A DNA stretch of 64,000 nucleotides from Citrobacter tructae (GCF_004684345.1 NZ_CP038469.1:434001-498000); one strand, 5' to 3'. Positions 34,973 through 44,590 are shown, counted from the first letter of the stretch. Translations and numbers: made by a program. Notes: a model not told the origin generated them from the letters alone.

Positions 34973-36187
34973 CTACGCGGAAATGTCCAATGTCACAGTT
35001 TCTGCTATCGCTATACGCATTACATCCTGTGCGATCATAAGTTCTTCATTGGTATTAATCACGGCCACCTTGACCATCGCATTTTCTGTCTGAATGAAGG
35101 TCGCATTACGCAGGTTTTTGTCCTCATCCACGGCCAGCCCTAAGAAATCCAGGTTGTGACAAATCGCCGCCCGGGCACGGGCCGAGTTTTCGCCGATGCC
35201 TCCGGTAAATACCAGTGCATCCAGACCGCCCATTTGCATAATATAACTGCCGATGGTGGCGCGAATACGTTCGGCAAATAGCGTCAGCGCCAGTGCCGCC
35301 TGATGATTTCCGCTATCTGCCGCCTGTTCCACGTCACGGTAGTCAGAAGAGATGCCAGAAACGCCAAGCAACCCCGACTCGTTGTTGAGTAACTGATTCA
35401 ACTGCTGTGGGGTTTTACCTTCACGCTGGGCAATCCACGGCAAAATAGACGGATCGATGTCACCACTACGGGTGCCCATCATCACGCCAGACTGTGGGGT
35501 AAATCCCATTGAGGTGTTAACTGATTGTCCGCCCTTAATGGCGCAGATACTGCTGCCGTTACCCAGATGGCAACACACAACCCGCAGTGCACTGAGCGGA
35601 ACCCCCAGTTTTTCAGCCAGCGCGTGGCTGACATATTTGTGGCTGGTACCATGGAAACCGTAGCGACGAATACCCAGCTCCGAATAATAACGCCAGGGCA
35701 GGGGATAGATAAAAGAGGGCTTGTCGAGCGTTTGATGAAAAGCCGTATCAAAAACCGCCACAGCAGGCGTTGCGGGTAACAGTTGGCGAAAAACAGCAAT
35801 GCCCAGCGCATTTACCGGATTATGCAATGGCGCGAGTTCTGCCAGGCGTTCTATTTCTGCCAGCGATTCGTTGGTGACTAAGGCGGAATCTTTAAACGAT
35901 TCGCCACCGTGTGCGACGCGATGCCCGACGCCATCGATATCTTGTAGGCTATTGATGATTTTGTGGCTGAGCAGTTTTTCCAGTAGCAGCGTTACCGCTT
36001 CGCGGTGGTCGGCAACCGGTACGGTTTCCTGCCATTTTTTCGCAAGGGTTTTTATCGTCACCTGCGCGTTGGGCATCCCGATACGCTCGATCAGCCCCTG
36101 ACAGAGCATCTCACCTTGCGGCATTGCCAGTAACTGAAACTTCAGTGAAGAGCTGCCTGCGTTAATGGCCATTATTTTGTGAGACAT
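34973..36187 (-). CDS. pduW: Propionate kinase PduW
   Basis: PduW makes ATP and propionate from propionyl phosphate, the energy-yielding end of the oxidative branch of propanediol breakdown. The 404-residue protein belongs to the acetate kinase family, with MAINAGSSSLKFQLL at the start, GHRVAHGG near residue 88, GFHGTSHKYVSH and the HLGNGSSICAI phosphate motif near residue 208. It overlaps pduV by 16 bases. A 92-base spacer separates it from pduX. Confidence 0.95.
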   Translation of the reverse strand: MSHKIMAINAGSSSLKFQLLAMPQGEMLCQGLIERIGMPNAQVTIKTLAKKWQETVPVADHREAVTLLLEKLLSHKIINSLQDIDGVGHRVAHGGESFKDSALVTNESLAEIERLAELAPLHNPVNALGIAVFRQLLPATPAVAVFDTAFHQTLDKPSFIYPLPWRYYSELGIRRYGFHGTSHKYVSHALAEKLGVPLSALRVVCCHLGNGSSICAIKGGQSVNTSMGFTPQSGVMMGTRSGDIDPSILPWIAQREGKTPQQLNQLLNNESGLLGVSGISSDYRDVEQAADSGNHQAALALTLFAERIRATIGSYIMQMGGLDALVFTGGIGENSARARAAICHNLDFLGLAVDEDKNLRNATFIQTENAMVKVAVINTNEELMIAQDVMRIAIAETVTLDISA

Positions 36188-36624
36188 GACGGTTCCTTTA
36201 CGTGCAGAAAATTGAACATCTCATCAACGCCGGTATTGTTTACCGCGCTGGTAATGAAGACCTTTTGCGCCCCCGCCTGCACTAACCAGCTTTCGACGAG
36301 GCCAATGTGCTGCGCGTTAGCTAAATCGGACTTAGTCACCAGGCCGATAACAGGCCGATTCATGGGACCAGTAAATCCGGGCGAAAAAGGTGACCAGGGG
36401 GCGTCAGCATTAAGCACCAGCGCGATAACGTCTGCTTCACAGGCACTGACCAGCAGCGCACTGTACAGACAGCGATTCTCAAGATATTCACCGGGTGTGT
36501 CTATTGTCGCGGGAGACCAGACAATGGCTTGGGTTTTCTGATAATGAAGCGCTTCGCCGCGCATACATTGGGTGAGCGATGTTTTCCCGCACTGGCTGGG
36601 ACCAATGAGCATTAGGCGTTTCAT
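36172..36624 (-). CDS. pduV: Ras-like GTPase PduV
   Basis: PduV is a small P-loop NTPase of the EutP/PduV family. The 150-residue protein has GPSQCGKTSLTQ (Walker A, residues 8-19), a DTPGEYLEN G3 segment and TKSD (G4, residues about 98-101). In Salmonella it associates with the microcompartment exterior and affects its movement; its N-terminus is proposed as a targeting sequence. It sits between pduU and pduW with a four-base gap. Confidence 0.94.
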   Translation of the reverse strand: MKRLMLIGPSQCGKTSLTQCMRGEALHYQKTQAIVWSPATIDTPGEYLENRCLYSALLVSACEADVIALVLNADAPWSPFSPGFTGPMNRPVIGLVTKSDLANAQHIGLVESWLVQAGAQKVFITSAVNNTGVDEMFNFLHVKEPSCLTK

Positions 36625-36628
36625 TACG

Positions 36629-36979
36629 TCACGTCCGCGTAATTGGGCAGGCGGTAAAACGCATCATTTCACCCAGCGTGCGGGTAACCTGTTTTAGCGC
36701 ATACTCAACGGCTGAAACATCACCGGTTAATACGACGGCACCGGTAAAGCGGTCAAGAAAGCCAATCTCCACCGCGCCCGATTTAGTGGCGATATCACAG
36801 GCGATGATCGAGGCTTCGCTAGGCGTAATGGTTAGAATGCCAATCGCCGAGACTGAATCCTGCAAGCCCAGTTTCTTGAATAAATCTTTACCTGGATTCG
36901 CGATAAGATGGGCCAGAGTGACCTGCTTGCCGGGCACATATTCCTGAATCATACGGTCCGTCGTCGGTTGCATTTCCAT
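36629..36979 (-). CDS. pduU: Microcompartment shell protein PduU
   Basis: PduU is a circularly permuted BMC-domain hexamer of the shell. The ATG at 36979 (MEMQPTTDRMIQEYVPGKQV) gives the 116 residues of the Salmonella protein; an upstream start at 37003 overlaps pduT more. The N-terminal strand forms the beta-barrel cap over the pore. The BMC core follows, with ITPSEASIIACDIATKSGAV. Confidence 0.95.
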   Translation of the reverse strand: MEMQPTTDRMIQEYVPGKQVTLAHLIANPGKDLFKKLGLQDSVSAIGILTITPSEASIIACDIATKSGAVEIGFLDRFTGAVVLTGDVSAVEYALKQVTRTLGEMMRFTACPITRT

Positions 36980-37533
36980 TACCCCTCCACCATTTGTCGC
37001 CACATGCTTTCATGCGGGCGTGGGATCACCGAGCGATAGACCAGCAGACCTTTTTCACCCGCACTTTCGCTGGCGACCGTCACGGCGTTATTCACATCGG
37101 AAACATCGCCCGCGACAACCATGTAGCATTTACCACCAATACCAAATGCCATATGCACCCGTACCAGCGTGACATTAGAGGCTTTAACCGCGCGATCGGC
37201 GGCACAAATGCAGGCTGCTACGCTCCAGGTTTCGACAATCCCAACCGCCTGACGTTTATCTACGCTGTTAAGACCACTGATCGCCGGCAAAACGCTGGCA
37301 TGAATGTTGGGCAATACCAGGCTGTCGACGAGCATATCCCCCGCAAGGGAAGTTCCTGTAGCAATCGCCTGCTGTACTGCGCCAACGTCGCCACCGAGCA
37401 TGAGCAAAAATTTTCCTGGGCAGATGGTTTTACTGACCAGCAAATTCACATTGGCGCTTTTCAGCATCGCATCGCCAGCCTCCATCCCTTTGGCAATGCT
37501 GGTGAGTTCTAAAATCCCTATAGCCTGAGACAT
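36979..37533 (-). CDS. pduT: Microcompartment shell protein PduT (tandem BMC, Fe-S)
   Basis: PduT is a trimer of tandem BMC domains (about residues 1-90 and 95-184). Cys38, in the TICPGKF loop, is the residue that binds a [4Fe-4S] cluster at the trimer pore in Salmonella. It is thought to pass electrons across the shell, probably to PduS, encoded just upstream by two bases. Confidence 0.96.
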   Translation of the reverse strand: MSQAIGILELTSIAKGMEAGDAMLKSANVNLLVSKTICPGKFLLMLGGDVGAVQQAIATGTSLAGDMLVDSLVLPNIHASVLPAISGLNSVDKRQAVGIVETWSVAACICAADRAVKASNVTLVRVHMAFGIGGKCYMVVAGDVSDVNNAVTVASESAGEKGLLVYRSVIPRPHESMWRQMVEG

Positions 37534-37535
37534 GG

Positions 37536-38891
37536 TTAACCTCTTATTACCGTGATGGACTGTTCCGTGATCTCGCTGACAATACCGTCAATACTGGCGT
37601 GAACCGGAGCACCTAATGCACCTGGCGGTACATCGGCAACACATTGACCGCGCACAACGCGTTCGTCTTTTTGTACACATGGGATAGCGCTGACACCGAT
37701 ATGCTGGCGCAACAACAGCGTTGTTTTTTCAGTGGGATAATCTGTCAGGTCTAACGGCGCATCGTGATACCAGTCACTGAGACCCAGTTTGGTTATTAAT
37801 CGTTTAACTGGGATCAGTCGGTATTTCGCCATTTCATCTTCAGGGTTTAGCGGCCCTTCGTAGCGATGGTTGAGCGCACGCAGTTCGCGTTTAAGCATGC
37901 GGTTAATACGCATCGGAGAAATTCCCACCGGGCAGGCCACGCTTTCACAGACATTGCATTCAGAGCAGGTTAGGGCAGTAAGCAGCAATTGCGGTGTGGC
38001 GGCTTGCTGATAGTTAACTGCGCGAACCAGCAGATGTGGCGATAGCTCATGACCAATCAGATGCCTTGGACACAGATCCGTGCACAAGCGGCACTGCTCG
38101 CAGACTGTTTTTGCCACCGAAAGTACGGTACGTTCATCCTGCATCCGTCGCTGGATCAACGCATGAGATTTTGGTAGCACCAACAGGCCCCCGGTCGTTT
38201 TACTGACCGGCGTATCCAGCGAGGTAATCAGACCGCCCATCATCGGTCCGCCGTTAATAAATCCAGGATCGTCGACGGTAGCGCCGCCAGCCAGCGCCAG
38301 AACTTCGCGTAACGACATACCGACAGGTACGGTCAGGGTGACTGGCCGGGCAACTGCCCCGTTGACGGTCAACGTACGACGCGTAACGGGATACTGCTGT
38401 TCAACGGCTCGGGCAATGTTAAGCACGGTCTGAACATTATTGACCACCACACCTACGCTAACCGGGAGCGCGGCAGGGGGAACACGCCGTCCGGTTGCCA
38501 TCCAGATGGTCAGCACCTCGTCGCCAGCCGGATAGACATCAGGCAAAATGTGTAACCTGATGTCGGCGGGCAGGAGAGGTGTTAATGCATTGATCGCGTT
38601 CTGATACTTTTCTTTAAGGGCAATAATGCCTGCGCTGGCCCCGGTGGCCTTCATGGCATACTGTACGCCTCGTATCAGACGGGCCGTCTGCGAGGCCATT
38701 AATTGCTGATCAACCTTCAGCATTGGTTCGCATTCTGCTGCATTGACCAGAAACGTATCGACCTGTGCCTGCAGTTTTACGTGTGCAGGAAAGCCAGCTC
38801 CACCGGCTCCCACCACACCTGCAACCCGCACGCGTTCGCGTATCGTTTGCGCATCATAAATAGATATTTCCGCCGTCATGGCTGTATTCAT
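37536..38891 (-). CDS. pduS: Cobalamin reductase PduS
   Basis: PduS reduces cob(III)alamin to cob(II)alamin and supplies PduO in cobalamin recycling. The 451-residue flavoprotein resembles the RnfC/NuoF fold: FMN/NADH-binding GVVGAGGAGFPAHVKLQ near residue 24 and, near residues 262-325, two [4Fe-4S] sites CEQCRLCTDLCP and CSECNVCESVACP. The C-terminal biotinyl-lipoyl-like segment ends at about residue 451. It overlaps pduQ by four bases. Confidence 0.95.
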   Translation of the reverse strand: MNTAMTAEISIYDAQTIRERVRVAGVVGAGGAGFPAHVKLQAQVDTFLVNAAECEPMLKVDQQLMASQTARLIRGVQYAMKATGASAGIIALKEKYQNAINALTPLLPADIRLHILPDVYPAGDEVLTIWMATGRRVPPAALPVSVGVVVNNVQTVLNIARAVEQQYPVTRRTLTVNGAVARPVTLTVPVGMSLREVLALAGGATVDDPGFINGGPMMGGLITSLDTPVSKTTGGLLVLPKSHALIQRRMQDERTVLSVAKTVCEQCRLCTDLCPRHLIGHELSPHLLVRAVNYQQAATPQLLLTALTCSECNVCESVACPVGISPMRINRMLKRELRALNHRYEGPLNPEDEMAKYRLIPVKRLITKLGLSDWYHDAPLDLTDYPTEKTTLLLRQHIGVSAIPCVQKDERVVRGQCVADVPPGALGAPVHASIDGIVSEITEQSITVIRG

Positions 38892-40000
38892 AGTAATTCC
38901 TCGAGCAGTTCCTGGATGGCACCGGCATCAGCAACGCGTGGGTTCGTTTGCAGCGTGGCATCTGCCAGCGCAGCCTGAACCATCGATGGGATACGCTGTG
39001 ACCAGGTTTGCTTTCCGTTTTTGAGCGCGTCAGCGAAAGAGGGCAACGCACACTGTTTTTTGAGTTGCTCAATATGATGAATTAGCGCGTTGAGTGCCGC
39101 CGTATCGTTTGCGTTATCAGGGCATAAGTGGCAGGCCTTCGCGAAGCGGGTATACCGTTTTGCGGCCCTGGAATCGCGGGCATTAAAGTGGATGACAGAC
39201 GTCAGGAGTAGCGCGTTGGCAAGACCGTGCGGCAGATGAAACTGACCGCCAAGTTGATGGGCTATTGCATGGTTAATCCCAAGGCCTGCCTGGCTAAATG
39301 CCATTCCCGCGAGCGTCGAGGCGTTGTGCATTTTTCCCCGGGTGACCAGACAATCGCCTTTGCTGACAGCGACGGGCAGATACTGGAAGACGATTTGTGC
39401 GGCTTTTTCAGCCAGTGCGTCAGTGAAGTCGCTGGCCTTTGTGGAAACGTATGCCTCCAAAGCATGTGTCAGCACGTCCATTCCGGTATTGGCGGTGATG
39501 GCGGGTGGTACGCTGACGACCAGCATTGGGTCAAGGATCGCCATATCCGGGTAGAGCGCGTTATTAAATAACGGATATTTAATGCCTTTATCCGGATCGC
39601 TGATTACGCAGGCGCTGGTCACTTCAGAACCTGTGCCGCTGGTGGTAGGGATTGCCACACAGGTTTCGATTTCGATGCCAAACTGACGGCTGAACCAGAC
39701 AATAGCTTTCGCTGCATCTAGCGCCGATCCCCCACCAAAACCAATCACGACGTCCGGTTGTAGGGACTGCATTTGCGCAATCCCTTGTACTACTGTTTTG
39801 ATGGTGGGATCGGGGGTGATATCACTGAATACGCTAATGCGATTATCCGCAGGCAGCGCGGCGCGCAGCGTTTCAATCAGCGGCGAACGTGCAAGAAAAC
39901 CATCGCAAATAATCCAGATATGTTTATTTGTGAAGCGTTTGAGCACACTCAGGCTACCCTGGCCGCTGTACAATCGAGTTTGCAGTGAAAAGCTATTCAT
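38888..40000 (-). CDS. pduQ: 1-propanol dehydrogenase PduQ
   Basis: PduQ reduces propionaldehyde to 1-propanol and recycles NADH to NAD inside the microcompartment. The 370-residue protein is an iron-containing (type III) alcohol dehydrogenase: GGGSALDAAKA in the NAD domain near residue 93, AIPTTSGTGSEVT near residue 117 and Fe-binding histidines in GINHAIAHQLGGQFHLPHG near residue 240. Nucleotide gap to pduP is ten bases. Confidence 0.95.
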   Translation of the reverse strand: MNSFSLQTRLYSGQGSLSVLKRFTNKHIWIICDGFLARSPLIETLRAALPADNRISVFSDITPDPTIKTVVQGIAQMQSLQPDVVIGFGGGSALDAAKAIVWFSRQFGIEIETCVAIPTTSGTGSEVTSACVISDPDKGIKYPLFNNALYPDMAILDPMLVVSVPPAITANTGMDVLTHALEAYVSTKASDFTDALAEKAAQIVFQYLPVAVSKGDCLVTRGKMHNASTLAGMAFSQAGLGINHAIAHQLGGQFHLPHGLANALLLTSVIHFNARDSRAAKRYTRFAKACHLCPDNANDTAALNALIHHIEQLKKQCALPSFADALKNGKQTWSQRIPSMVQAALADATLQTNPRVADAGAIQELLEELL

Positions 40001-40010
40001 TACGGCCTCA

Positions 40011-41396
40011 TTAGCGGATAGAAAAACCGTTGGTCAGCACGCAACGACGGGAACGTGCAAATGTTCGCGCAGACGTTGTCCCTTCGCCGGTTGGCGTGGC
40101 GATGGTAAAGGTGGTGAAACCTTCACCGCCGACGCCAATACCAGCGTAAGAGGGGCCATTTTTCACAAAAATCGACGTCTGAAGCGTGCGAGCGGCAAGA
40201 TTCAAACGTGACACATTCTGCGAATGCATGATGGCTGTGTGGTGCAGTCCCTCTTCAACCTTCAGCGCTAACGTTAGCGCGCTGTCAAAATCGTTTACGG
40301 TCACAACGGGCAGCATAGGCATCAACTGTTCGCTGGTGACCCATGGATCGTCCGCGTTGACGATGCCAATCAACAGGCGAGGTGCTTTTGCCGGAACCGG
40401 TATCCCTGCGGCTTCTAATAGCGTTGCGGGGCTTTTCCCAACTAGCTTTTTATTGGCCGCGCCCTCAGGCAAACAGGCCGCGCGCAGTTTATCTACCTCT
40501 TCGCTATTGAGAAGCATCGCGCCAAAAGACTGCATTTGTTGAACCAGACGTTCGGCAACGGCATTGACAACAATTAAGCTCTTCTCAGCAATGCAGGGTA
40601 GGTTGTAATCAAATGATGCGCCGTTGATGATGTCTTCTGCGGCTTTAACCAGATCGGCAGTTTCATCAACAATACAGGGTGGGTTGCCTGCACCTGCGCC
40701 AATAACTTTTTTCCCGCTTTTCATACCCATAGCCACAATACCGGGGCCACCGGTAATTGCCAGAACTGCGATTTTAGGATGCGCCATCATCTGCTGGGTA
40801 GCTTCAAAAGTGGGTTCTGTGACCGTGACGACAAGATTCCGGATCCCGCAGCAGCGAAAGGCAATATCTTCAATCATGGCAATCAGCTTGAGTGAAACTG
40901 CTTTAGCACCCGGGTGCGGACTGAAGTAAACGCTATTTCCAGCGGCCAACATACTGATACTATTATTAATGATGGTTTCTGTTGGGTTGGTGCTAGGGGC
41001 AACGGAACCTATTACGCCAAACGGAGAATACTCGAATAACACCATGCCACCGTCACCGGTCAGCGCAGTTGTGGTCAGATCTTCGATACCGGGGGTGTTA
41101 TCCAGAGCGGCTTTATTTTTGAGGAACTTATCCTCTTTGTTGCCCATACCCGTTTCGGCTGCGCTTTCTGCAGCCAATGAGGAAAGATGAGGCGTTAGTT
41201 CTTCCCGCATGGCGCTAATGATGGCACTACGCGTTTTCAGTGGACATTGCTGATAACGTAAAAAGGCCTGATGCGCCGCATCTACTGCCTCACCGACGGA
41301 CGGAAAAATACCGTTACCTTTTATCTCTGCTTTTGCCGGTGCGAGTTGTTCAGTCAAAATGGTACGGATAAGGGTTTCAAGTTCTGACGTATTCAT
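40011..41396 (-). CDS. pduP: CoA-acylating propionaldehyde dehydrogenase PduP
   Basis: PduP oxidises propionaldehyde to propionyl-CoA with NAD. The 461-residue protein has an N-terminal helix MNTSELETLIRTILTEQL that acts as an encapsulation peptide in Salmonella. The aldehyde dehydrogenase core follows, with the catalytic cysteine at residue 268 in DYNLPCIAEKS and GGEGFTTFTIATPTGEG near the C-terminus. It overlaps pduO by four bases. Confidence 0.96.
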   Translation of the reverse strand: MNTSELETLIRTILTEQLAPAKAEIKGNGIFPSVGEAVDAAHQAFLRYQQCPLKTRSAIISAMREELTPHLSSLAAESAAETGMGNKEDKFLKNKAALDNTPGIEDLTTTALTGDGGMVLFEYSPFGVIGSVAPSTNPTETIINNSISMLAAGNSVYFSPHPGAKAVSLKLIAMIEDIAFRCCGIRNLVVTVTEPTFEATQQMMAHPKIAVLAITGGPGIVAMGMKSGKKVIGAGAGNPPCIVDETADLVKAAEDIINGASFDYNLPCIAEKSLIVVNAVAERLVQQMQSFGAMLLNSEEVDKLRAACLPEGAANKKLVGKSPATLLEAAGIPVPAKAPRLLIGIVNADDPWVTSEQLMPMLPVVTVNDFDSALTLALKVEEGLHHTAIMHSQNVSRLNLAARTLQTSIFVKNGPSYAGIGVGGEGFTTFTIATPTGEGTTSARTFARSRRCVLTNGFSIR

Positions 41397-42400
41397 TGAT
41401 GTGTTCTCACGTTAATCGCCGCAATGGCGGTTTCTGCAATGTCCATATCCTGCTCAACGCTTCCTCCGCTGATGCCAAGACCCCCAAGGAGTAAACCCTC
41501 TCGCCACAGTGCGTACCCGCCACCAAACGTGACGACTTTTCCCTGCATATGGCTTTCCAGACCGTAAAGTGCGGCGCCTGGTTGCACCGCAGAGCTCAGT
41601 TCATGCGTGGCGGTTTTCATCGCTACGGCGGTCCATGCTTTTTTCGGTGCAAGTTCGCTACTGACGAGCAAGGCGTCAGGCATGCGCCAGGTCACCGTTT
41701 CTGTACCGTTAGCATCCACGATGCAGATGACGACAGGGATCTGGAGTGCTTCCGCGCGCGCCACCGCAGTACGAGTGAGCTGATGGAGTTCCTGAAAAGA
41801 CAATGACATAGCAGACTCCTGAATGGCTGATGTCCGGGTCGCTGCCACGTAACGTTCAGCCACTTTTTGGATGATAGTGCTTTGGTGGGCGTCATAATCT
41901 TCAGCGCGCGCCAGTGCATACAAGCAGTCGGACAAGCGGTTGATATAACGCATCAGTACATGTCGGATGGAGACATCTGCTGAGAGTTCGACAAGCCGTC
42001 TTTCGGCGCGGCGAGCAAGCGTACGGGCGAAGTGCAGACGGCTGGCGGCTTCACAGCGCCCGGGTAAAATAAAGCTGCGTAGGGGAGGAATTCGCCCCAT
42101 AGCGGTATCGATGGCGGCCTCAAGTGCCGAAATTTCTTCCGAGCTGATGTAGCGCTGATCGGGCGTTGGCTGCTCGCTTTCACTGGCAAGTTCAGCACTG
42201 AACCAAAACAACTGTAACTGGATCTCTTCAATTAACATGCGGTGCTGCGGTTTTTTTACCGCACACACGCACAGGCTCAGTGCTGCGTTAAGTTCATCCA
42301 GCGTGCCGTAAGCCTCAACGCGTGGGTGCGTTTTACTGACACGCTGTCCGGTAAAGAGCGCTGTTGTACCGGCATCGCCCGTGCGGGTATAAATCGCCAT
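41393..42400 (-). CDS. pduO: Corrinoid adenosyltransferase PduO
   Basis: PduO transfers the adenosyl group from ATP to cob(I)alamin. The 335-residue protein has an N-terminal PduO-type adenosyltransferase domain (residues 1-190) with the ATP motif TRTGDAGTTALFTG and the conserved DECLYALAR-like segment SDCLYALARAEDYD. The C-terminal HbpS/GlcG-like domain (about residues 195-335) binds heme in Salmonella. It works with PduS to keep the diol dehydratase cofactor active. Confidence 0.95.
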   Translation of the reverse strand: MAIYTRTGDAGTTALFTGQRVSKTHPRVEAYGTLDELNAALSLCVCAVKKPQHRMLIEEIQLQLFWFSAELASESEQPTPDQRYISSEEISALEAAIDTAMGRIPPLRSFILPGRCEAASRLHFARTLARRAERRLVELSADVSIRHVLMRYINRLSDCLYALARAEDYDAHQSTIIQKVAERYVAATRTSAIQESAMSLSFQELHQLTRTAVARAEALQIPVVICIVDANGTETVTWRMPDALLVSSELAPKKAWTAVAMKTATHELSSAVQPGAALYGLESHMQGKVVTFGGGYALWREGLLLGGLGISGGSVEQDMDIAETAIAAINVRTHQ

Positions 42401-42408
42401 AGGTCCTC

Positions 42409-42684
42409 CTAGCGAGAAAGCGTGTCGACAATGCCGACGATGGCCAGATCGATAGCCTCATTTGGGCCGGTAAAAACGTGCCTGGCGCTGGAGCCGCTGC
42501 TGAGTAAAACCAGTTCACCGGTACCGGCACCCACAGAGTCAACCGCGACTTCGTCACCCGTAATTGGCGGTTCTGGAAGTTCACCGTCGGCGCTTACTCG
42601 ACGAACCAGTAACAGTTTTTTTCCAACCAGTGACGGTGATTTTTGCGTGGATACCACGACGCCTGTAACGCGTGCCAGATGCAT
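42409..42684 (-). CDS. pduN: Microcompartment vertex protein PduN
   Basis: PduN is a 91-residue BMV (EutN/CcmL) protein whose pentamers cap the shell vertices. The start MHLARVTGVVVSTQK and the conserved VDSVGAGTGELVLL segment near residue 49 are typical. It lies eight bases after pduO in the coding direction order M-N-O. Confidence 0.95.
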   Translation of the reverse strand: MHLARVTGVVVSTQKSPSLVGKKLLLVRRVSADGELPEPPITGDEVAVDSVGAGTGELVLLSSGSSARHVFTGPNEAIDLAIVGIVDTLSR

Positions 42685-42687
42685 GGT

Positions 42688-43179
42688 TTACTCCTGCTTA
42701 ATTAATTGGATATTTCGCATACTGACGGCTTCTTTTGCCAGCGCGGTAACGACACATCGACGGCGTAGCACCAGAAATCCACCCTGTAACCGGGCTACAT
42801 CGGCATAACTCAAAAGCGTTTCGGGATGCAGTACGATGATTTGCCCCCGTTCATCGCTGAACTCCAGCGGCAAGCGTGCGAGTTTACGTACGGGGATCGA
42901 CGGCAGTAATTGATGCTGCAGCGATATCCTTACGTGAACGCCGCAGGCCAGGGCTTCGTGGATCGTGACCACTGACACATCGGATGTATCGTATTGTGCA
43001 ATGTGCTCCAACAACGGCAGATTGGCCTGCAGGATGCATAGAGAGGAGTACTGACAAACGAGTGCCTGGGGATCGGCTTCCCGTAACTGCGCGACGCTCA
43101 GGGAGAGCGTACTTTCCGCGCGTTTTTTTAATCGGGATACGACCTCCCCGATGATGCGTTGCAGCAGTTCGTTGTTCAT
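42688..43179 (-). CDS. pduM: Microcompartment structural protein PduM
   Basis: PduM is needed for normal microcompartment assembly in Salmonella; its biochemical role is not known. The 163-residue protein begins with an amphipathic helix, MNNELLQRIIGEVVSRLKKR, which resembles encapsulation peptides of other pdu proteins. It overlaps pduL by four bases and pduN follows after three. Confidence 0.93.
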   Translation of the reverse strand: MNNELLQRIIGEVVSRLKKRAESTLSLSVAQLREADPQALVCQYSSLCILQANLPLLEHIAQYDTSDVSVVTIHEALACGVHVRISLQHQLLPSIPVRKLARLPLEFSDERGQIIVLHPETLLSYADVARLQGGFLVLRRRCVVTALAKEAVSMRNIQLIKQE

Positions 43180-43808
43180 CGTGATGTCACCAGCGTGGCG
43201 AATGCCTGCGGATTATCTGCTCCCGCAGCATTGGCTTCATCAGTATCAATATGCATTTCAAGACGCATATCCGGTGAGACGCGCACAGCGACATTATCGA
43301 AAATCAACCGACGTTCATCGCCATTGATCGCGACGGAGACTTTATCGCCATGCGACACGCGCAGGATCAGCGCATCAAGCGGTGACATATGAATATGTCG
43401 CTGGGCGACAATCACTCCGGAAGTGATATCCAGTTCAGCAAAAGGGCTAACAAGGCGAATGCCTGGCGTACCCTGAATATTGCCCGACATACGTAGCGGT
43501 GCGTTAATACCCAACGTGCGGGCATCGGTGCGGGAAATTTCCACCTGACTGGTGTTACGCAGTGGGCCAAGTAAACGCACATTCTTTAACTGGCCTTTCG
43601 GCCCGACCAGCGTGACGGTCTGCTCTGCTGCATATTGTCCTGGCTGCAGCAGGCCTTTTTTCTCGCTGATGGGCTGATTTGGAAACAAACGGGCGTAATC
43701 TTTAGCACAAAGATGGATATGGCGATTAGAGATCCCTAGCGGAATAGGGCGTTCGCGCATTTCATCCAGTACTTTACTGACCGTTGTCTCCAGTTGTTGT
43801 TTATCCAT
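43176..43808 (-). CDS. pduL: Phosphate propanoyltransferase PduL
   Basis: PduL converts propionyl-CoA and phosphate to propionyl phosphate and regenerates CoA inside the microcompartment. The 210-residue protein has an N-terminal targeting helix (MDKQQLETTVSKVLDEMRER) and two beta-barrel domains with zinc-binding histidines in NRHIHLCAKDY and QRHIHMSPLDA. Unlike Pta it is an evolved-independently phosphotransacylase. Its start overlaps the pduK stop. Confidence 0.96.
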   Translation of the reverse strand: MDKQQLETTVSKVLDEMRERPIPLGISNRHIHLCAKDYARLFPNQPISEKKGLLQPGQYAAEQTVTLVGPKGQLKNVRLLGPLRNTSQVEISRTDARTLGINAPLRMSGNIQGTPGIRLVSPFAELDITSGVIVAQRHIHMSPLDALILRVSHGDKVSVAINGDERRLIFDNVAVRVSPDMRLEMHIDTDEANAAGADNPQAFATLVTSR

Positions 43809-44272
43809 TACGCGTCACCTCGTTTGCCAGAATGCAGGCAGAGTGAGCGAGGCTCTCCCTTCTGGCGCGTACAGGCAGGATCGAGACATAAATTGCAGCT
43901 AATCAAGTCCGCATCTTGTAGAGTTTCGGGTAATTCACTTTCCACAATCATCTCTTCTTCCACCAGGACAGGTGTCGGTTCAGGGATGGGTTCAGGTGTT
44001 GAAACAACGCTGTGCGAAAGGATGCCTTCCCCGGGCCTGGAAATGACTTTGTGTGCAACCAGACCATCCCGCTGATCTGCAAAGCTGGAACCGGTGGAAA
44101 TGGCCGCCTGAACGGAGGCCACATCACCGATAATTTTGATCACCGTCCAGCCAGAGCCGTTGGTTTTTTCGAGGCCCACCAGCGTGATGGAGGCGGCTTT
44201 CGCCATGACATCCGCGCAACTGATGGCTAATGCCAGACCACTAACTTCGAGTAATCCCAGTGATTGCTTCAC
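43808..44272 (-). CDS. pduK: Microcompartment shell protein PduK
   Basis: PduK is a minor shell protein with an N-terminal BMC domain (about residues 1-90: LLEVSGLALAISCADVMAKA). An acidic and proline-rich linker follows (about 95-125), then a cysteine-containing tail CNLCLDPACTRQKGEPRSLC that may bind a metal or Fe-S cluster. The tail's role is unproven. It lies 23 bases downstream of pduJ. Confidence 0.94.
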   Translation of the reverse strand: MKQSLGLLEVSGLALAISCADVMAKAASITLVGLEKTNGSGWTVIKIIGDVASVQAAISTGSSFADQRDGLVAHKVISRPGEGILSHSVVSTPEPIPEPTPVLVEEEMIVESELPETLQDADLISCNLCLDPACTRQKGEPRSLCLHSGKRGDA

Positions 44273-44295
44273 GCTGTGCTCCTTGTTGCGACGGT

Positions 44296-44571
44296 TTAAG
44301 CGGATTTAGGTAAAATTGCTTCGACGTCGCTGTGTGGACGCGGGATAACGTGGCAGGATTTCACCTCACCAACGGCGCTGGCGGCGGCGCTCCCTGCATC
44401 TACAGCGGCTTTAACCGCACCGACATCACCACGAACCATGACGGTGATAAGGCCCGAGCCAATTTTTTCGTAGCCAATTAACTGCACGTTAGCGGATTTC
44501 ACCATGGCATCAGCGGCTTCAATAGCGCCGACAAGCCCTTTTGTTTCAACCAGTCCCAGTGCGTTATTCAT
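44296..44571 (-). CDS. pduJ: Microcompartment shell protein PduJ
   Basis: PduJ is a major hexameric shell protein. The ATG at 44571 (MNNALGLVETKGLVGAIEAA) gives 91 residues, close to PduA. An upstream frame extension to 44649 overlaps pduH and is rejected. It is very similar to PduA across the BMC core, including the pore segment KIGSGLITVMVRGDVGAVKA. Confidence 0.96.
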   Translation of the reverse strand: MNNALGLVETKGLVGAIEAADAMVKSANVQLIGYEKIGSGLITVMVRGDVGAVKAAVDAGSAAASAVGEVKSCHVIPRPHSDVEAILPKSA

Positions 44572-44590
44572 ACTGCTTTTCTCCTGTGGA

